DNA of 64,000 nucleotides from Larkinella arboricola (GTDB taxonomy: Bacteria > Bacteroidota > Bacteroidia > Cytophagales > Spirosomataceae). This document shows positions 17,182-26,924 of the stretch, in pieces. Numbering within the stretch: the stretch's first letter is position 1; each line of letters begins with the position of its first letter. The DNA is taken from the NCBI RefSeq assembly GCF_003259745.1, contig NZ_QLMC01000004.1:124001-188000 (forward strand). Direction: 5' to 3'. The notes below the pieces were generated by a model. It had not been told where the DNA came from, did not search any database, and saw only the letters and a list, made by a program, of their open reading frames with translations. Position numbers and translations under genes: made by a program.

Positions 17182-18917
17182 CCATCAAGTTAAAAATATC
17201 GCTGGCCCTGGTGTTTCTGTTTGCTATTCTGCTGTTGATGGGCGGTTCGGGAATGTATTATCTGAATCAGCTTGCCGACGATTCACAGGCGATTCTGAAA
17301 GATAATTACACTTCGTTGCAATTTGTTGGGCGGATGCAGAAAGCGTTGCTGACGCGCCATACCGATCCTAACGCCCTGAAAAGCTTCGATCAGGCGCTTC
17401 GCCAGCAGGAAACAAACCTGACGGAAGAAGGAGAAAAGGAGCTGGCCGAGGCCATTCGGGTTGATTTTGACCGGTTAAAGGCCGGAAACCGTAACGATTC
17501 GCTGACGCTGGCGCGTATCCAGCAGAACCTGTTGCAACTGGGCGAGCTGAACCAGCAGGCGATGTTTCGCAAGAACAACGTGGCCGAACAAACCGCCAAG
17601 GATGCGCTGGTCTGGCTGGTGGTGACCGGTACGGTCTGCTTTCTGATTCTGTTTTCGTTCATCATCAACTTTCCCGGTTACATTGCCAATCCGCTCCGGG
17701 AGCTGACGCGCGGGATTCAGGAGGTGGCCAGCCGCAACTTTGAAGAACGGCTGCATTTCCGGTCGAACGACGAATTTGGGGAACTGGCGCGGGCCTTCAA
17801 CTCGATGGCCCACAAGCTGGATGAGTATGAGCATACGCAACTGGCCGACGTGCTGTTTGAGAAAAAACGCATCGATACCCTGATTCAATTGATGGACAAC
17901 GGCATCCTCGGACTGGATGAAAAGAAAAACATCCGCTTTGTCAATCCCGTTGCCAGCCGGTTACTGGGCGTTGACGAGGCCGATCTGGTGGGGCAGTATG
18001 CACCGGATGTGGCGCTGACCAACGATCTGCTCCGGACGCTGATTCAGAACCTGACCGAAACCAGACCAGAGCCGGAAGCCGACCGCAAGCTGCTGAAGAT
18101 TTACGACGAAGGCAAGGAAAGCTACTTCAACCGCCAGACGCACGTGGTGACGCTGACCCGTACCGGTGAAGAACAGCCCATAGCGGCCGGGTGGGTAATT
18201 GTGCTGGAAAACATTACGGCCTATCAGGAGCGCGATCTGGCCAAAACCAACTTCATTGCCACGGTTTCGCACGAACTGAAAACGCCCATTTCGGCCATTA
18301 AAATGAGTTTGAAGCTGCTGGACGATCAACGGATTGGGGCGTTGAACGATGAACAGAAGGAACTCGTCAACCACGTTCGCAACGATGCCGACCGGCTGCT
18401 GAACATCACCGGTGAGCTACTGAACATGGCGCAGGTCGAATCCGGTCAGATTCAATTAACGATCAAAGCCGTCAACCCGGCCGAACTGGTGCAGTATGCA
18501 ACCCGGGCGTTGGAGGTCGCGGCCAGCCAGCGGCATGTGCGGTTTGCGGCATCGGGTCTGGAAGGGCTACCGGCCATTAAGGCTGACCCGGATAAAGCAA
18601 CCTGGGTGCTGGTCAATCTGCTCTCCAATGCCGTGCGGCATAGCCCGGAAGAAAGCACGGTGGAGATTCTGGCCCGGCAGCTTGGCAATCAGGTGGAGTT
18701 TACGGTGCGGGATTACGGCCCCGGTCTGCGTCCGGAATACCGCGTTCGGGTTTTTGAACGGTATTTCCGCGCACCGGGTCCCAACGGGCAGTCGGGAGGG
18801 ACGGGTCTGGGGCTGGCAATTTCGAAAGAATTTATTCAGTCGATGGGGGGCGAAATTGGGCTGAAAGACGGTATTGAGCCGGGGGCGGCTTTTTACTTCC
18901 GACTAGGCGTTGCCTAA
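17178..18917 (+). CDS. Membrane sensor histidine kinase, partner of split KdpD
   Basis: The 579-residue protein has two membrane helices (about 7-29 and 148-170), a HAMP domain, a PAS domain (about 235-340), the HisKA box FIATVSHELKTPISAIKMSL with the phosphorylated His, and a HATPase_c domain with N box (LVNLLSNAVRHS) and G boxes (GPGLRP, GGTGLGLAI). It overlaps the KdpD-like gene by 4 bases and takes the place of KdpD's own kinase half. No receiver domain is fused and no kdpE-like regulator is adjacent, so its response regulator must lie elsewhere in the genome. Confidence 0.9.
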   Translation: MTIKLKISLALVFLFAILLLMGGSGMYYLNQLADDSQAILKDNYTSLQFVGRMQKALLTRHTDPNALKSFDQALRQQETNLTEEGEKELAEAIRVDFDRLKAGNRNDSLTLARIQQNLLQLGELNQQAMFRKNNVAEQTAKDALVWLVVTGTVCFLILFSFIINFPGYIANPLRELTRGIQEVASRNFEERLHFRSNDEFGELARAFNSMAHKLDEYEHTQLADVLFEKKRIDTLIQLMDNGILGLDEKKNIRFVNPVASRLLGVDEADLVGQYAPDVALTNDLLRTLIQNLTETRPEPEADRKLLKIYDEGKESYFNRQTHVVTLTRTGEEQPIAAGWVIVLENITAYQERDLAKTNFIATVSHELKTPISAIKMSLKLLDDQRIGALNDEQKELVNHVRNDADRLLNITGELLNMAQVESGQIQLTIKAVNPAELVQYATRALEVAASQRHVRFAASGLEGLPAIKADPDKATWVLVNLLSNAVRHSPEESTVEILARQLGNQVEFTVRDYGPGLRPEYRVRVFERYFRAPGPNGQSGGTGLGLAISKEFIQSMGGEIGLKDGIEPGAAFYFRLGVA

Positions 18918-19003
18918 CGGCGGGCGCTGGTTGTGGTAGCTTTGGCTAGTTTCCCGCGTCTCAAAATAAAAAATTAAAACACATACTACCCTCTGTGGGT
19001 ACG

Positions 19004-19011
19004 TACCTTTG
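19004..19011 (+). promoter_or_regulatory. -7 promoter element before the SGNH hydrolase gene
   Basis: TACCTTTG is a full match to TAnnTTTG, with the expected start near 19018, 16 bases before the ATG at 19034. No TTTG/TTG -33 box is seen at the usual spacing. The position argues against the in-frame ATG at 18995, which would lie upstream of the transcript. Confidence 0.45.
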
Positions 19012-19033
19012 TCGGAATCATCACCTAATACGC

Positions 19034-19627
19034 ATGACCTGGTACGAAGAGGAAGTTCAGCAACTCGAAAAAAAGATTCAGTCCACCCCCGATTTGGCTG
19101 GCCGCACCGTCTTTTACGGTAGTTCAACCATTCGCTTATGGACCACGCTGGAGCGGGATTTTCCGGATAAAAACGTCTTGAACATCGGTTTTGGAGGGTC
19201 AACACTGGCGGCCTGTGACTGGTTTTTTGAACGGCTGGTGCTCCCGACGCAACCCCGTTCGCTCATTTTCTACGCCGGAGACAACGATCTGGGCGACGGA
19301 CGGCTTTCGGAAGAAGTGTTTCTGTTTTTCAGTGAGTTAGTTAGGAAAATGCAGCAGCATTTGCCCGACGTCCCTTTTACGTTTGTGTCCATCAAACCGA
19401 GTCCGGCCCGCTGGCATATCATCGACCGCATCCGGCTTGCCAATGATCTGATCCGGCAAAAAATCGACGAATTGCCCACGTATCATTATGTGGATGTCTT
19501 TACCTCCATGCTTGACAGCAAAGGCCATCCGCGCTGGGACTTGTTTGAAAAAGACGGGTTACATCTAAGTTCGAAGGGCTACGCACTCTGGCAGCAGATT
19601 TTGTTGCAGCACCCCCATATTTTTTAA
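19034..19627 (+). CDS. SGNH/GDSL-type hydrolase
   Basis: From the ATG at 19034 the product has 197 residues. The SGNH blocks are visible: Ser in FYGSSTIRLW (block I), Gly in NIGFGGST (block II), Asn in YAGDNDLGDG (block III) and Asp/His in KDGLHLSSKGY (block V). These enzymes hydrolyse esters of lipids, acyl sugars or small molecules. No signal peptide is present, so it is probably cytoplasmic. It precedes another putative esterase gene by 70 bp on the same strand. The substrate is unknown. Confidence 0.85.
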   Translation: MTWYEEEVQQLEKKIQSTPDLAGRTVFYGSSTIRLWTTLERDFPDKNVLNIGFGGSTLAACDWFFERLVLPTQPRSLIFYAGDNDLGDGRLSEEVFLFFSELVRKMQQHLPDVPFTFVSIKPSPARWHIIDRIRLANDLIRQKIDELPTYHYVDVFTSMLDSKGHPRWDLFEKDGLHLSSKGYALWQQILLQHPHIF

Positions 19628-19697
19628 CAAATCCTTTAAGCGGTCAGTTATTCCCGTACCCCAAAACTGTGCATATTGCTAACAGAACGGGGTTTAT

Positions 19698-20426
19698 ATG
19701 CATCGGGAATACCATAAGTGGTTTAGTCAGCATCTGGATCGGGACATGGAACTGCTGGTGTTCGGTCATGCCGGTGCGCGGGTGCTGGTTTTTCCAACCC
19801 GGCGGGGACGGTTTTTTGATTTTGAAAATTTCGGTCTGGTTGAAGCCCTCGGGGACAAACTGGAGAGCGGCCACCTGCAACTGTTCTGTGTCGACAGCAT
19901 TGATGCGGACAGCCTGTACAGCAAAGAAGTGCCCCCGCACGAACGGGTTCAGCGGCACCTGCACTACGAAGAATATATTCTGGAGGAGGTGCTACCGTTC
20001 ACCCGCCTGAAAAACCCGCAGCCGTTTATGATTGCGTTAGGGTGCAGTTTTGGCGCTTTTCACGCCGTCAATATTGCCCTTCGACATCCCCAGTGGTTTG
20101 GTAAAGTGGTGGCCCTGAGTGGCCGGTACGATCTCTCAACGCCGGTTGAATTCTTTCGCGGGCTGTTTGATGCGTACTACGACGAAACCATTTATTATAA
20201 TACCCCCACTCATTTTCTGCCTAATCTGCAGGATGAATGTACGCTGACGTTGCTTCGTCGGATGCATTTTCTGCTTGCCATCGGTCGGGAGGACCCGTTT
20301 CTCGAAAATAACCAGGCGTTAAGCACAACACTGTCGGAAAAGCAGATTCCGCACGATCTGTACATCTGGGAAGGCCGGGCCCACCAGCCTGCCGACTGGC
20401 AGCAAATGGTCAGAATTTATTTGTAG
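19698..20426 (+). CDS. Putative esterase, alpha/beta hydrolase fold
   Basis: The 242-residue protein has the nucleophile elbow GCSFGAFHA, a central sheet pattern (LLVFGHAGARVLVFPT) and a C-terminal His in WEGRAHQPADWQQM. The N-terminus MHREYHKWFSQHLDRDMELLVFGHAG is typical of a conserved Bacteroidota and Firmicutes esterase group (COG4947-like). No secretion signal is present. It lies in the same direction as the SGNH hydrolase before it. The physiological ester is unknown. Confidence 0.82.
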   Translation: MHREYHKWFSQHLDRDMELLVFGHAGARVLVFPTRRGRFFDFENFGLVEALGDKLESGHLQLFCVDSIDADSLYSKEVPPHERVQRHLHYEEYILEEVLPFTRLKNPQPFMIALGCSFGAFHAVNIALRHPQWFGKVVALSGRYDLSTPVEFFRGLFDAYYDETIYYNTPTHFLPNLQDECTLTLLRRMHFLLAIGREDPFLENNQALSTTLSEKQIPHDLYIWEGRAHQPADWQQMVRIYL

Positions 20427-20471
20427 CCTTACCCTTCCATACCATGCGGAAGTTTTCCGGTGCTTCCCGGT

Positions 20472-20502
20472 TTTGAATAACCATGCCATTTTTCTATACT
20501 TG
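20472..20502 (+). promoter_or_regulatory. Promoter of the DUF4932-like gene
   Basis: TTTG (20472-20475), a 19-bp spacer and TATACTTG (20495-20502, one mismatch to TAnnTTTG) place the start near 20509. This selects the ATG at 20524 over the in-frame one at 20473, which falls inside the -33 box. The same -7 variant, TATACTTG, is found before the met riboswitch. Confidence 0.55.
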
Positions 20503-20523
20503 GTTACTCATGACCTACGCCCT

Positions 20524-21903
20524 ATGAAACCTTTTGTTGCGGTGCTCCTTCTCCTGTCAGGAATCACTCAGACCTTTGCCCAGCACAAGCCGCCCATTAT
20601 CCGTACGAAGACGAATAGCCTGATCCTGTACGTAAACAACGAAAAGGGGAATTTCAACGGTATCAACGACTTGCCCAGCGCGTTCAATCACAGTTTCGGA
20701 ATCGAACAGGAAACGGTGCCTTTGCAACTGGTTTCCGAACAGGACTCAATTAGCCTGACCCTGCGACAGGGGCAACAGACGGTTTTTTGGGTCATTCGGG
20801 AAGGCAAAGGCGATACCATGACGGCTTCCTTTACGGCGCACAAGCTGGTGAAAGCGGCTGTTTTTAGTGATGCCTACAAAAAGGAAAACCAGAACAGGAC
20901 CCTTATTCAGATTCCGGAGGTTTATGAACTGGTCAACGTCGTTTTTGCCCTGACCGACTACGGCAAAACCGAAGCCATTTATAAGGGAACGGATTATTAC
21001 CGGGCTGTTATGGGCCACTTTTCACCGTACCGTAACCACCCCGCCGTTCGAACCGTCGATTCGCTGCTGAAGCAGTCGGAAGACCGGTATGCGCCGTTAA
21101 AAATGGACAGTTATGCGTATCAGTTTACGGGCGACAACATTCAGAAAGGGGGCGTTTATGACCGGATAAGCTGGGGAGAAGTCAACGAATTAAGCCCCTA
21201 CATCCCGTTGCTGGAAGATTTTGCGAGGATATCCGGGTTCCGCCGGTTTTACCAGAAATACGGAAGTTACTACACAAGCCTGATTGCTGATTATCAAAAA
21301 AATGTTGATGTGTCCATCATGAAAGGCTGGCTGGAAAAGCAGTTTCCCCGAACGCGCTACTCGGCCATTAAAGTGCTCTTTACGCCCCTGGTTGGCTGGA
21401 ACCAGTCGGCCAACCAGTTCGAAGACAACGGTTTCCGGGAAGCGCAGGCCCACGTTAATTTTCCGTTTGTGAACGACAGCCAGAAACAAAAGCCCGCACC
21501 CCTGATCAAAGCCAATCGGATGATGATTGTGTTTACGGAAATAAACCACTCTTACCTCAACCCGGAAGCGGATCGGTACAATAAGGAGATTGTGCTGGCG
21601 TTCAAAGCGTTATCGGACTGGATTACGCCGGGGAGACCGTCGTCCAACTACAATAATCCGCTTTCCTGCTTTGAAGAGTACATGAATTACGGCCTGGTTA
21701 CGCTGTTTTACGCCGACATTTTCGGGAAAGAGGACTTTGAACAAATCAAAGCCGGACTTGAAAACAACATGGTGGTCAATCGGGGGTTCAGGCGGTTCCG
21801 GGAGTTTGACCAGGAACTGCTGCGACTTTACCAAAGCCGTCAATCCGGCCAAACCGTTGCAGATTTGTATCCGGCCATCATCGCCTGGGTGGCCCGGCAG
21901 TAA
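20524..21903 (+). CDS. Exported DUF4932-like protein, possible zincin-like fold
   Basis: From the ATG at 20524 the product has 459 residues with a clear signal peptide (MKPFVAVLLLLSGITQTFAQ). The rest has the spaced aromatic and charged pattern of DUF4932 proteins, including the segment IVFTEINHSYLNPEAD, where Glu-x-x-His followed by Asn-Pro recalls the metalloprotease-like EFSHSFVNP motif of that family, and a later Glu-Glu-Tyr (CFEEYMNYG). A peptidase activity is only a guess. It should act in the periplasm or outside. It ends 5 bp before the convergent LD-carboxypeptidase. Confidence 0.65.
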   Translation: MKPFVAVLLLLSGITQTFAQHKPPIIRTKTNSLILYVNNEKGNFNGINDLPSAFNHSFGIEQETVPLQLVSEQDSISLTLRQGQQTVFWVIREGKGDTMTASFTAHKLVKAAVFSDAYKKENQNRTLIQIPEVYELVNVVFALTDYGKTEAIYKGTDYYRAVMGHFSPYRNHPAVRTVDSLLKQSEDRYAPLKMDSYAYQFTGDNIQKGGVYDRISWGEVNELSPYIPLLEDFARISGFRRFYQKYGSYYTSLIADYQKNVDVSIMKGWLEKQFPRTRYSAIKVLFTPLVGWNQSANQFEDNGFREAQAHVNFPFVNDSQKQKPAPLIKANRMMIVFTEINHSYLNPEADRYNKEIVLAFKALSDWITPGRPSSNYNNPLSCFEEYMNYGLVTLFYADIFGKEDFEQIKAGLENNMVVNRGFRRFREFDQELLRLYQSRQSGQTVADLYPAIIAWVARQ

Positions 21904-21908
21904 GTTGA

Positions 21909-22814
21909 TCAGATCATCAAACGGCTGCCGGTTTCGGTTACCTCAAGCTGCGCCACCCGGCCAACGGGCATCGCCAGATTGCGGGGAACGTGACCGACGG
22001 GAAAATTGAAGCAAACCGGGAAGTCGAAACCAGCCACCTGCTCAGCAATGATTTCGTTGACGGTTTTGCCAAACGGCGCCGACTCATTGATGCGCATTTC
22101 GCTAAACTGACCCACGACCAGACCCGCCAAACCCGCCAGCCGACCCGAGCGCCGGAACTGAATCATCATGCGGTCTACGGAGTACAGCGTTTCGTCAATG
22201 TCTTCAATAAACAGAATTTTGCCGCGCAGATCAACCTCGGAAGGGGTACAGAGTGTGTGGGTGAGGAGCGTCAGGTTGCCGCCGACAAGTTGACCGCTGG
22301 CCGAACCGGGGCGGTTGAGCGAATCGGCGGGGCTTGTATACGGATCGACCGGTTCGCCGAAGAGCAACCGTCGCAGACTTTCGATGGAATCTTCAGCGCC
22401 CTCCGTGCCAAAGAGCTTGGGCATGATGGCGTGCAGGCTCTGAACACCCATCCGGTGCAGGTGGCAGTGCAATACCGTAATATCACTGAAGCCGATAATC
22501 CATTTCGGGGTTTTCAGAAACTGGGTAAAATCAAGCTGATCGAGCAGGCGGTAGCTGCCGTAGCCCCCACGGGCCGAAAAGATTGCCCGGATGTCGGGGT
22601 TGTCGAGCATCTGTTGCAGGTCGCGCCCACGCACGAAATCGTCGCCCGCAAACTGGTAGTGACTGCTCTGGAGGGATTCGCCTTCCAGGACCTCCAGTTG
22701 CCATTCCTCGCGCAAAATCCGGAAGGCTGGTTGGAGGGTGTCGTAATCCAGACGGCTGGCCATTGCCATCAGGCCAACTTGCTGACCCGGTTGTAAGAAA
22801 GGGGGACGTATCAA
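21909..22814 (-). CDS. LD-carboxypeptidase (peptidase family S66)
   Basis: The 301-residue protein matches muramoyl-tetrapeptide carboxypeptidase LdcA. The catalytic Ser is in IIGFSDITVLH (Ser110), the Glu is in FIEDIDETLYSVDR and the His is in PVGHVPRN. RGGYGSYRLLDQLD is also a family block. These serine enzymes release the terminal D-Ala from tetrapeptides during murein recycling, in the cytoplasm, and the lack of a signal peptide here agrees. Some S66 members instead cleave microcin C-like compounds. A DUF721 gene lies upstream on the same strand, 6 bp away. Confidence 0.9.
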   Translation of the reverse strand: MIRPPFLQPGQQVGLMAMASRLDYDTLQPAFRILREEWQLEVLEGESLQSSHYQFAGDDFVRGRDLQQMLDNPDIRAIFSARGGYGSYRLLDQLDFTQFLKTPKWIIGFSDITVLHCHLHRMGVQSLHAIMPKLFGTEGAEDSIESLRRLLFGEPVDPYTSPADSLNRPGSASGQLVGGNLTLLTHTLCTPSEVDLRGKILFIEDIDETLYSVDRMMIQFRRSGRLAGLAGLVVGQFSEMRINESAPFGKTVNEIIAEQVAGFDFPVCFNFPVGHVPRNLAMPVGRVAQLEVTETGSRLMI

Positions 22815-22820
22815 ACTAAA

Positions 22821-23147
22821 TCAGATAAAAATGACATCATCGAGCAAATCAGTGCCCATTTCGCGGTTGATCAGCTGAATCATTTTCTGCTTGGCAATCA
22901 CCAGTTCACTTCGGAGCGGAGCGGAATTAATCTCAATATGCAGGATGCGGTCGCGGACGTAGAGCCGGTTGGTGCGGGAGGCAATGGCTTTGCCCATCAT
23001 TTTCTCCCAGAACGCTTCGAGGTAGGTTTCGTTGAACCGGGTTTGAAGTTGATACGACTTCAACATCTGGCCGATGGCATCTTTCAGGGCAATGGCTCCG
23101 GCGCGCCGGGACGCGTTTTCTTTGTCAAAACGATAATATTGGGCCAT
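22821..23147 (-). CDS. DUF721 family protein
   Basis: From the ATG at 23147 the product has 108 residues. It resembles the DUF721/DciA-like nucleic-acid-associated family: helical N-terminus with LKDAIGQMLKSYQL, a central W-x-x-M-x-G-x-x-I-x-x-R-T segment and the beta strand RILHIEINSAPLRSEL. A -7 element TACCTTTG lies 20 bases upstream of this ATG, so the in-frame start at 23198 would be upstream of the transcript and was rejected. In many Bacteroidota this gene is near recF or dnaA. Here it precedes an LD-carboxypeptidase gene. Confidence 0.8.
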   Translation of the reverse strand: MAQYYRFDKENASRRAGAIALKDAIGQMLKSYQLQTRFNETYLEAFWEKMMGKAIASRTNRLYVRDRILHIEINSAPLRSELVIAKQKMIQLINREMGTDLLDDVIFI

Positions 23148-23166
23148 ACGAAACGGTGTCTTAACA

Positions 23167-23174
23167 CAAAGGTA
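23167..23174 (-). promoter_or_regulatory. -7 promoter element of the DUF721 gene
   Basis: The minus strand reads TACCTTTG (23174-23167), a full consensus match, with a TTG about 21 bp farther upstream as a possible -33 box. The predicted start near 23160 gives a short leader of about 13 bases before the ATG at 23147. Confidence 0.5.
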
Positions 23175-23475
23175 ACGAACCACCCGAAGGATTGGCAAGC
23201 CGGTTCGGGAAAATTTTTCCGGACGGTTGCCAGCCTTATTTACCGGTAAAGAGCCTCAGATGGAGCTTGTAGGACCCTTCTGTTTTGCCGGAATGTGTTG
23301 AATGACAATGCCGTTTAAAGTTAAAAAGAACCCGTTTTGTTTGAAAAAAGAACACGTTGCGGGGTTGGTAGATTAAAAATCACAAAATGCTGATGAAAGG
23401 ATTCGTTTTTTCCGGTAGATCTTCCCTATTTTGGGCTTTATTTGTATTGGTTTACCTATAGTCCTTATCTGATTT

Positions 23476-24954
23476 ATGCAATCTTCTGAAAAACCGTCGC
23501 AACCATCGCGTCGCAAATTTATCCAGGCCGGGGCACTGGCCGCTGGTAGTTTCTTCATCGTGCCGCGTCATGTTCTGGGCGGAAAAGGCTTCCTTGCACC
23601 AAGCGATAAACTGAATTTGGCCGCGGTAGGCTTTGGCGGTAAAGGTTCCAGTGATATTAATAATTCTTTTAACAACGGAGCCAACAACGTGGTCGCGCTA
23701 TGCGACGTGGACTGGGGGATTCCGCGCGTGAAAGAAAACTTTACGAAGCACCCCAACGCAAAACGTTACAAGGACTTCCGGGAGATGCTCGATAAAGAAG
23801 GCAAAACCATTGATGCCGTAACGGTTTCGACCGCCGACCATACGCACGCCGTGGTGGCGATGGCCGCCATGCAGCGCGGTAAGCACGTTTACGTACAGAA
23901 ACCGTTAACGCACAACATCCACGAAGCCCGGATGCTGACCGAAGCCGCCCGCAAATACAAGGTGGTGACGCAGATGGGAAACCAGGGCTCGTCGAATCCG
24001 CAGCAGAAAACGATGGTGGAGTGGTTCGACAAAGGGCTAATTGGTAAAGTAAACGAGATTCAGATCTGGACCAACCGCCCCGTGTGGCCGCAGGGTATTC
24101 CGGTACCGCAGCCCGCTGGCGAACCGTCTGCCGATCTGGACTGGGATCTGTGGCTCGGACCTGCTCAGAAAGTAGGCTATACCCCGGCTTACCACCCGTT
24201 CAAATGGCGGGGTTGGTGGAACTTCGGCGCGGGAGCGCTGGGTGACATCGGCTGCCACATCATGGACATTCCGTTCCGGGTGCTGGGTCTGGGCTATCCG
24301 ACCGAAGTGGAAGCCAGCATCAGCCAGGTGTTCCTGAAAGACTGGACGCCGGAGTACAACCCCGAAGGCTGCCCGCCTGCATCGCACGTAGAACTGAAAT
24401 TCCCGGCGTCGGCCAAGAATAAGTCGGATGTCAAAATGGTTTGGTCCGATGGCGGTATTCGCCCGTTCCGCCCCGATTTCCTGCCTGCCGGTGAAGCGTA
24501 CCCCGAAGGTGGCGAAAACGGAATGTTCATGATTGGCGATAAAGGACTGATTGCCTGCGGTATGTACGGTGACGATCCGAAACTGTATACCAAAGACGGT
24601 AAGAAAGTGGAAGCACCCGCGAAACCGAAACCTGCCGATGGCAAACCCTGGCCGGAAAACGGCCACCAGATTCTGTGGACCGAAGCCTGCAAAGCCGGTT
24701 TCAACAGCAAGGAGCACAAAGCCCTGACATCGTCGTTCGACTTTGCCGGTCCGCTGACCGAGTCGGTTCTGATGGGTAACCTGGCCATCCGCAGCTACAT
24801 GCTCCGGACGCCCAAAGCCGACGGCAAAGGCTTCAACTACCCCGGTCGTCAGCGCCTGATGTGGGATGGTAAAAACATGAAAATTACCAACTTCGAAGAA
24901 GCCAACCAGTTTGTATCCCGGCAATACCGCGAGGGCTGGAAGCTTTCGATGTAA
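23476..24954 (+). CDS. TAT-exported Gfo/Idh/MocA family oxidoreductase
   Basis: The 492-residue protein begins with a twin-arginine signal (SRRKFIQAGALAAGSFFIVP). Next comes a Rossmann NAD(P)-binding domain (LNLAAVGFGGKGSSDI, then ALCDVDWG) and the family Lys motif (HVYVQKPLTHNIHEARMLTEAA). The C-terminal domain carries WWNFGAGALGDIGCHIMD, in which Asp and His take part in catalysis. Such secreted Bacteroidota members act on sugars or glycosides with a tightly bound cofactor, which fits export in folded form. Its neighbours give no pathway. The 277 bp before it hold no gene. Confidence 0.9.
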   Translation: MQSSEKPSQPSRRKFIQAGALAAGSFFIVPRHVLGGKGFLAPSDKLNLAAVGFGGKGSSDINNSFNNGANNVVALCDVDWGIPRVKENFTKHPNAKRYKDFREMLDKEGKTIDAVTVSTADHTHAVVAMAAMQRGKHVYVQKPLTHNIHEARMLTEAARKYKVVTQMGNQGSSNPQQKTMVEWFDKGLIGKVNEIQIWTNRPVWPQGIPVPQPAGEPSADLDWDLWLGPAQKVGYTPAYHPFKWRGWWNFGAGALGDIGCHIMDIPFRVLGLGYPTEVEASISQVFLKDWTPEYNPEGCPPASHVELKFPASAKNKSDVKMVWSDGGIRPFRPDFLPAGEAYPEGGENGMFMIGDKGLIACGMYGDDPKLYTKDGKKVEAPAKPKPADGKPWPENGHQILWTEACKAGFNSKEHKALTSSFDFAGPLTESVLMGNLAIRSYMLRTPKADGKGFNYPGRQRLMWDGKNMKITNFEEANQFVSRQYREGWKLSM

Positions 24955-24999
24955 GAAAGCCGATTGAAACGGACCTGACGTTCAGGTAAGTTTTGCTCC

Positions 25000-25052
25000 A
25001 TAAGAAACCTTCCGTTTTGTGGCCAATGGTTGCAGGGCGGGAGGTTTTCTGT
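25000..25052 (+). terminator. Possible terminator after the Gfo/Idh gene
   Basis: AAGAAACCTTCCG pairs imperfectly with CGGGAGGTTTTCT some 20 bases later, followed by a T-rich stretch. The pairing has bulges and the T-run is short, so this is a weak call. It separates the oxidoreductase from the methionine promoter region. Confidence 0.35.
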
Positions 25053-25104
25053 TTTCGGCGCCGAGTAGCCGTTTGTGGTCTTCTTATGGTTTCGTACCAA
25101 AAAA

Positions 25105-25136
25105 TTTGCAGCAACGGACTCCGTTCACTATACTTG
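25105..25136 (+). promoter_or_regulatory. Promoter of the metYX operon
   Basis: TTTG (25105-25108), a 20-bp spacer and TATACTTG (25129-25136, one mismatch to TAnnTTTG) predict a start near 25143, about 60 bases before the SAM riboswitch. A small hairpin, GCAGCAG/CTGCTGC (25181-25198), lies just before the riboswitch. Confidence 0.6.
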
Positions 25137-25202
25137 CGGCTCAAATCAAGTGTACAAATAGGTTCGAATCACGAATCGTTGCAGCAGTTTCCTGCTGCGC
25201 TT

Positions 25203-25321
25203 GATTTATAAAGAAGAGGCAAGAGACCGGGCTCGGCGAACCTCTGGCAACCTGCCGCGCGGCAAGGTGCTACATCCCGCCTACGGATTGGCTGAAGCGA
25301 ATCCGATAGGAGATATAAATC
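25203..25321 (+). ncRNA. SAM riboswitch (S-box, SAM-I type) upstream of metY
   Basis: A perfect 8-bp P1 helix, GATTTATA (25203-25210) with TATAAATC (25314-25321), closes a 119-base element. Inside are conserved S-box blocks: AGAGGCAAGAGACCGGGCTC, GAACCTCTGGCAACC, AAGGTGCTACATCCC and the 3' strand GATAGGAGATA. Family knowledge says SAM binding to this fold shuts off methionine genes. Here the next genes are metY and metX, so repression by SAM is expected. How the signal is passed on is unclear, because the metY ATG is 234 bases away and no classical terminator follows immediately. Confidence 0.85.
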
Positions 25322-26860
<1,539 letters not shown>

Positions 26861-26873
26861 TACATAGTATACG

Positions 26874-26921
26874 GGTTGCAGGAACCGGAGCGCCGGGGCC
26901 TGCAACCTGAAATTCTTTTTT
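26874..26921 (+). terminator. Intercistronic hairpin with T-run between metY and metX
   Basis: GGTTGCAGG (26874-26882) pairs perfectly with CCTGCAACC (26899-26907), with a further CCGG/CCGG stem inside the loop. A T6 run (26916-26921) ends 3 bases before the metX ATG at 26925. It looks like a partial terminator or an mRNA-stability structure that lowers metX relative to metY. Confidence 0.55.
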
Positions 26922-26924
26922 CGA

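Noticed and set aside
25161-25180. A GGTTCGAATC string that looks like a tRNA T-loop
   Set aside because: The flanking bases cannot form the T-stem, and no acceptor, D or anticodon arm is present around it.
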